Below are positions 59,186 through 64,000 of a stretch of DNA of 64,000 nt, one piece after another. Source of the DNA: Desmodus rotundus (lineage: Eukaryota > Chordata > Mammalia > Chiroptera > Phyllostomidae); NCBI RefSeq assembly GCF_022682495.2, contig NC_071388.1:179519622-179583621 (forward strand), in the 5' to 3' direction. The translations under genes were made by a program, and so were the position numbers. Position 1 is the first letter of the stretch; the number at the start of each line of letters is the position of its first letter. Under the pieces are notes generated by a model. The model did not search any database, was not told where the DNA came from, and saw nothing but the letters and a program-made list of their open reading frames with translations.

Positions 59186-59205
59186 GGGGGCAGGGCAGGG
59201 CAGGG
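59186..59205 (+). other. G-quadruplex motif, GGGCA tandem
   Basis: GGGGGCAGGGCAGGGCAGGG: four runs of at least three G separated by two-base CA loops, a canonical short-loop quadruplex pattern. Confidence 0.85.
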
Positions 59206-59364
59206 CAGGAAAACAGGCATGGCAGCTGTTTGGTGGCAGATAACCTTGCTGTGTATCATTTGTAAGAGTGAGTGATCCTGAACCTGGTCCAATAGGTGGC
59301 GCTAGCTTCAGGAATGTACCGCCTACAGCCTCAGAGCAAAAGCAGCCCACACCCTCAGGATAAA

Positions 59365-59600
59365 TATAACCAGAGACATTGAAGTTAAGAACAATGTAAC
59401 GATAGCCAGAGGGGAGTGGGGAGGGGATAGTGGGGAGAGGGGTCTACGGGAGCTACTATAAAGGACACAAGGACAAAATCAAGGGGGAGGGTGGAGGTTG
59501 GGGAGGGAGGTGGGATTGGCTGGGTTGGGGTGGAGGGATGGGGAGAAAATGCAGACAATTGTAACTGAATAAAAATAAAAAAATAATTTAAAAAAAAGAC
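59365..59600 (+). mobile_element. Bat L1 3' end with G-rich tract and poly(A)
   Basis: AGCCAGAGGGGAGTGGGGAG at 59404, a long G-rich, C-poor stretch (59480-59540), then CAGACAATTGTAACTGAATA (59552-59571), AATAAAAATAAAA and an A-rich end. It is only mildly diverged, suggesting a younger copy than other L1s here. The 118-residue antisense frame at 59385-59741 is an artefact of the low C content. Confidence 0.85.
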
Positions 59601-59954
59601 TGAAGCAGAGTAACGGACATGCGTCCGATGGACAGAGTTGACCTTGTCGGTGCGCTTTGCGTGGACTTCACAGGGAGTAAAAATAAGACAGTGAAAATAC
59701 TCTGTAGGGTACCGTAAGGATGGAGACTTATCATTATACATTTGTCTGGATGCATAGAATGTACACCACGAAGAATGAACCCTAAGGGAAACTGGTGGAC
59801 TTTGGGTGATTACGATGAGTCAGTGTAGGTTCATCTGTTGTAACAAACGTGCCACTCTGGTGGGGGGAGGCTATTCCTGTGTGGCGACAGAGGGTACACA
59901 GAAAATCTCTTTCCCTCCTAGTTAGAAAGGATTGCTAACATTTTTAAATCTGTA
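59601..59954. other. Unique DNA
   Basis: No recognised feature. Confidence 0.35.
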
Positions 59955-59959
59955 ACTTG

Positions 59960-60383
59960 TGTTATTGGTTGAATTATATCTCCCAAAAATGCATATGCTG
60001 AAGTTCTAGCTTCTAGTACCTTCGAATGTGATCTTATTGAGAAATAGATGCAGATGTCTCATATCTGTGCTCATTAAATCACTAAGATACCTGAGAAGAT
60101 GGGCCCCTAATCCACTATGACGGATGACATTATAAAAAGGGGACATTGGGACATCAACATATACAGAGTGTGAAGACGAAACCAGAGAGTGGGGGGGCTC
60201 CAGCTTGGCCGGAAAACCACCAGAAGCTCTGTAAGAGTCACGGAACAGATTCTTTCTCGTAGTCCTCAGCAGGCACCCTCACTGCCGACACCTTGATCTT
60301 AGACTTGCAGCCTCCAGGACTGCGAGACACTAAGTATCTGTTGTTTAAGTCACTCAGCCACGTAGCCCCAGGAAACTCACACA
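59960..60383 (+). mobile_element. Solo MaLR LTR (MLT1-like) with perfect TSD
   Basis: Starts TGTTATTGGTTGAATTATAT and passes GGGCCCCTAATCCACTATGA at 60101, ACATTATAAAAAGGGG (TATAAAA box of the LTR, 60128-60139) and CCGACACCTTGATCTTAGAC. It ends in CACACA at 60383. ACTTG lies directly outside both ends (59955-59959 and 60384-60388). A short deletion near 60360 removes part of the usual 3' end. No internal region; the 79-residue frame at 60293 is incidental. Confidence 0.85.
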
Positions 60384-60388
60384 ACTTG

Positions 60389-61339
60389 TGTATGAAAATT
60401 CTGGGTTTTCAGCTTCTTCGAAAAGTAGCCAGATTTGGCAGTACTCAGCTGATCAGCTGGAACAGAGGAATAGCTGCCCTTGTGCCCTGGGAAGGTCTGC
60501 TGTTCACCAGAGCCCCAGCCAGTCCGAGATAATAATTTAAGTTGCCTGCTCGATGATGCCTAATACCACCTCAAAGGAAAGTGGGTCAGGAAGTTTGGAA
60601 GACCTTAAATAAACAAATTGTGACAATACAATCTCTTCTGATCTTTGAAAGCAAACAAAGTAGGAGTGTTTGAATGTAAAGAAAAGGGAAAAAAACACAA
60701 GAAACCCAAAATGTCTACCGAGGGAGTTTTCTGATAACCTCAGGTTTTAAAGAATTCTTATAAAGATAAAAGGAAAAACATAAAATCAGAAACAAATATG
60801 GATAAGTTAAATGTAGCTGTGATAATGATGCAGGGAGGGCCCCCAGATCCCTTAAACTAAAGATTTCTTGGAACAACAGGAAGACATAAAGGGAACTTTA
60901 ACTGCTCCAGGGAGTCGTTAATGCTAGAGAAAGCTCTGGAAAAGGCACTACAGAGAGGACCCAGGAGAGACCTGCATCTGGTCAGAGGGACTGCTTCTCC
61001 ACTTTGGCTCCACTTTCAACAAGTGAGAGCCGTGAAGTCAAGACAAATTACATCCCCAGATTCTCCGAAATGTGGATCTCCGAACTGCTGCCGACAACCC
61101 TGGAGGGATAGGAGGGAATGAGAGAGGACCTGCAAGACTGGAAACGGACAATCACATCACAGTTTTCAAAGAGAGAAGCATGAAAAATCTCTAGAAAATG
61201 CAGATGATTTGCCTGATAGCAATCCCTAGACAAAAATTAAAGTAATTATAACTCCAAAAATGTTTGGGACATTAAGAAAAAAATGATTTGGATTTGGAAG
61301 TATTCAGAAATAAGAAGTCAGGTAATAATAGAGGCACTA
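60389..61339. other. Unique DNA
   Basis: No recognised repeat or gene; small frames near 60921-61233 overlap on both strands. Confidence 0.35.
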
Positions 61340-61654
61340 AGGAGGGGCCCCACCTCCATCTATGCTGCGCTCCTCTTACTTTTTGTAGGCACTTTGGGTT
61401 CTTGGTTGTCGCTGAACACAGCTAGCACGCTCCTGCTTCACAGCCTCCAACCACATGCTCATTCGTTCCAGAACACTCCTCCCAAAGGTATCTGCAAGCC
61501 TTGTTCCCAGCTTCCTGTAAGGTTCTATTCCAGCACAGCCTTCTTCGTAAGGCTTTCCCTAGTGACCTGATGTAGTTTTGCAGCCCCCACTCACCTCCCT
61601 ATGCCCTATGCTGGCTCCGTTTTTCTTCATAGCACTTATCATTATTTTTTATTT
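61340..61654 (+). mobile_element. L2 LINE, left part
   Basis: GTCGCTGAACACAGCTAGCAC, CTCATTCGTTCCAGAACAC, CAAAGGTATCTGCAAGCC and TTCTTCATAGCACTTATCATT follow the L2 3' region. Interrupted by a MIR and resumed at 61894. Confidence 0.65.
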
Positions 61655-61893
61655 ATTTATTAAACACTGCATGTACTCAATTGTGCCAGTCACTGTTCTA
61701 GAGGCTTTTAAATACTGAGCCACTGAATCCTCTAATAACACCAAAAGGGAAATATTAGTATTATCCCCATTTTGCAGTCAGGGAAACTGAGGCATGGAGA
61801 AGTTGTACTTGTGTTGGGTAAGCAGTGATGTTGTGTTTGAACACAGGACGTCTGGCTTTAGAACCTGTTCTGTACCGCTCTGCTATGCTACCA
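61655..61893 (-). mobile_element. MIR SINE nested in L2, minus strand
   Basis: Near full-length MIR read backwards: TGTGCCAGTCACTGTTCTAG at 61683, TTATCCCCATTTTGCAG near 61761, GGGAAACTGAGGCATGGAG at 61782 and GCTCTGCTATGCTACC at 61877. Confidence 0.85.
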
Positions 61894-62045
61894 CCCTATA
61901 TCTTGTATTTATATATCTACTTTGTCCCCACACAAAAATGGAAGCTCCATAAAGGCAGGAATTTGCTTTCTTTCTATTTTACTCTTTCTCTTAGAATAAA
62001 GTGTGGCATATTGTAGATGCTCATTAAATATTTTGCTAAATGAAT
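61894..62045 (+). mobile_element. L2 LINE, right part with 3' end
   Basis: ATGGAAGCTCCATAAAGGCAG at 61938, TTGTAGATGCTCATTAAATA and the GCTAAATGAATAC end are the conserved L2 3' terminus, continuing the copy at 61340. Confidence 0.75.
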
Positions 62046-63359
62046 ACAATGTAAATATGAGAAGTTGCAAATGTAAGAGTCACCCCTGTAGAGTAAGATT
62101 CTTCTCTTGTTGAGAATAGGGAGTGAAGGCTAATAATCTTTGCATGCCAGCACCTGGCAGAATGCCTGGTTTATGTAGTGAGAGAACCGAGGGAAGAGAG
62201 GGCTGAAAAGAAGTCAGGAAATGTGAGGTACTTTGCAGAACATGAGCTGGAACAATTCAGCATCCCAAAGGCCCAGAGAAAAGTGGTTCATCAGGAATGA
62301 GGGAGAAAAGTTAAAGGAAGACAGAAAATCTCACTGAATTTTGCAGTCACCTATTCTATTTCTGAGCCACAAATAAAACAGTCTGTCGTCAAATATTTAC
62401 GAAGACTTACCCATATTTGATCCACTTTCACCAAGAAGTTTAAGAAACCTACCAGCTCTGAAAAGGCTTGCAAGGGAGAATCCAATAGTGAAAGTGGCAT
62501 CAAGTAGAAAAAACAATAGCCACGGAAGAGAACACTAATACAAAATACCATCAAGTGCCACATGATCAGTGTCAAAGGTAAGTAAAACACTTTCAAGAAG
62601 AATATGAGGCCACTGTAAGCTGACAAAATACATTTCTGGAGATCTGTCTTCATTAGCATACGTGTGTCTTCATGAGTAAAATCAGCTTGAGTCAATCAAC
62701 AACAGACAGGATTCTTAACACCCATGAGTGTAAGGAAAATATTAATAACGAGACAGCAATAGACACCAACATAATCCTACCTAATGCCACTAGTGTTTGA
62801 AAGAAAAATGTTCAGTCCCTAATCTATGGGGGAATATTACCATAATGTGGCTTTGAAAATTTTAAAAAGACCTCATAATTAATTTAATCACCATTTTGCA
62901 TAGCATTCCCACTTGTAATCTGCATTTTTGCGTTAAAACTCTTCCTATATAGCTGTCATTCTGATCTAATGAAATGCCTCTTACTTAGGAAGAGAGGAAA
63001 TTTTCCGATGTGGAGGCGACAGAGAAATGAAGACTGAAAGATGTGTCTGTCGCTGCAATTTCACCATGGTAGACTAATTGCAGAGGCCTGTGGGTATGGA
63101 TTGATGTTGCTGAGTAGTCAGCCTTTACTGCCATCACTTTCAGGGTAATTTGCATAGCATGGCTCATAGTGTTTTATGATTTTTCTTTTAAAAATAATCC
63201 TACTTGTTAGTCACTAAATCTATTTAACTCTTCTGGTGCTGATGAGCACGTGAGGCACGTCTGTAAAGCCAGTGCACACATCTCTGGCTTGGTGGGTGCC
63301 GAGGGAGTTGGAAAAGGGTATCCCAGCTGGTGCTGTTCACATCCTTGGGGAAGTTTAGC
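62046..63359. other. Unique DNA with one exon-like splice pair
   Basis: On the plus strand TTTTGCAG (ends 62346) and CAAAG|GTAAGT (donor after 62575) bracket 229 bases with stops in all plus frames, so at most a noncoding exon. A 114-residue hydrophobic frame is open on the minus strand (62351-62695) but matches nothing I know. Confidence 0.3.
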
Positions 63360-63830
63360 ACTCTAGGCTGGTCTCCTGAGGAAGTAGACCCCGTGGGATG
63401 GAGATGAGGGTTCAGAGGTTTATTGGGGAATGCTCATGGATCAACACCTGTGGAAAAGGAGGAAGAAGAATTAGACAGGGGGGAGTTGGTCTACAGTGTG
63501 GTCTCCATAGAAACCTAGACCAAACTCTCGAGGGAATTCTGAAGATGCCATGGTACCTCAGAGTTGACCCAAGTTGTGGCAAGAGGCCTGAGCATTTGTA
63601 ACCCCTGCAATGATCAGCCACTGGGTGTGAGATGTCCTAGGAAGGGGGCATGACTTTGTGAGATGCAGCCAGCTGAGGGAATCCTTGAAGATGGCTGATG
63701 GCTGAGGGTTTTCTACCAAGAACACCCCAGCAGCTGGGAAAATAAGCCATTCTTTCCTAAAGGGGGTGGAACTGAGTGGCACAGCACAGTGTCCTGCATA
63801 ATCATTGTATTTCTCTAAAAACAGACTCAA
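63360..63830. mobile_element. Unclassified repeat-like stretch
   Basis: GGTCTCCTGAGGAAGTAGACC, GGTTTATTGGGGAATGCTC and GTCTCCATAGAAACCTAG have the look of an interspersed repeat whose start resembles 17365-17420. Not assigned to a family. Confidence 0.3.
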
Positions 63831-64000
63831 TCAGACACCACCTAAGCAACAGGGTATGACCCTGACTTCTGAGAAGGTCTTTCTGTGGAATAGTCAAGAA
63901 TCTGTTCTCCAGTGCCTAATAATTCAACATAGCATGAGTCATTGAGATGCATTCTGTAACCATAATTAATTTAAAGAAAATTTTTGCAAATCTTACTCAT
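63831..64000. other. Unique DNA at window end
   Basis: No recognised feature. Confidence 0.35.

Noticed and set aside
59385..59741. 118-residue antisense frame rich in proline and serine
   Set aside because: It is the complement of the G-rich L1 3' tract; openness follows from base composition.
62351..62695. 114-residue minus-strand frame with transmembrane-like stretches
   Set aside because: Hydrophobicity reflects T-rich codons; no family match I can recall and no start or splice support on that strand.
1..64000. Bacterial or viral gene system, operons or Shine-Dalgarno sites
   Set aside because: Density of mammalian SINE, LINE, LTR and DNA-transposon relics and lack of long open frames show this is mammalian intergenic or intronic DNA.

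Overview
This is a window of vertebrate nuclear DNA with no recognisable protein-coding gene, RNA gene or bacterial-type operon. The organism is a mammal and most likely a bat. It carries MIR, L2, MER5-type and MaLR repeats found across placental mammals. Two tRNA-derived SINEs at 28658-28842 and 34470-34668 match the chiropteran VES family, which points to the yangochiropteran side of the bats. Bat-type L1 3' ends and a short mariner MITE agree with this. No database was searched: every repeat name is recognition from memory of family consensus sequences.

Layout. 0-7.3 kb: AT-rich unique DNA with a short L1 tail, MIRs, a solo MaLR LTR with a 5-bp target-site duplication (TSD), an (AC)n tract and a long minus-strand L2. 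7.9-9.5 kb: the ORF1-ORF2 spacer and ORF2 start of an old L1, with a (GA)30 tract grown inside it. 10.5-11.3 kb: one exon-like open frame on the minus strand, the only segment that looks potentially coding. 14.2-16.4 kb: a decayed mariner transposase copy and a decayed RTE-type reverse transcriptase. 16.9-19.2 kb: a hAT-like MITE, L1 pieces and a MaLR LTR nested in an L1. 19.3-25.6 kb: mostly unique DNA with enhancer-like stretches. 25.6-29.5 kb: a palindromic MITE, L1 tails (one apparently twin-primed), a hexanucleotide array and one VES SINE. 30-32.2 kb: unique, enhancer-like DNA. 32.9-36.4 kb: L1 ORF1 and ORF2 remnants, the latter split by a second VES SINE with a 17-bp TSD. 38.5-40.6 kb: a dense cluster of L1, MER5, MIR, L2 and a mariner MITE. 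41-53.9 kb: mostly unique AT-rich DNA with scattered MIR, L1 and MER5 copies. 53.9-55.1 kb: a long plus-strand L2. 56.7-62 kb: L1 tails, a G-quadruplex motif, a MaLR LTR with perfect TSD, and an L2 containing a MIR. 62-64 kb: unique DNA and one unclassified repeat-like stretch.

Nothing here forms a cooperating gene system. The window reads as intergenic or long-intron DNA: a layered record of transposition (old L2/MIR/MaLR/MER5, then L1M-type, then bat-lineage L1, VES and mariner MITE) between unique stretches that may hold cis-regulatory elements. The most useful leads are the exon-like frame at 11035-11263, the RTE and mariner relics, several nested insertions with visible TSDs, a twin-priming signature, two overlapping exclusive hairpins, and six enhancer candidates that a multi-species alignment would confirm or dismiss.
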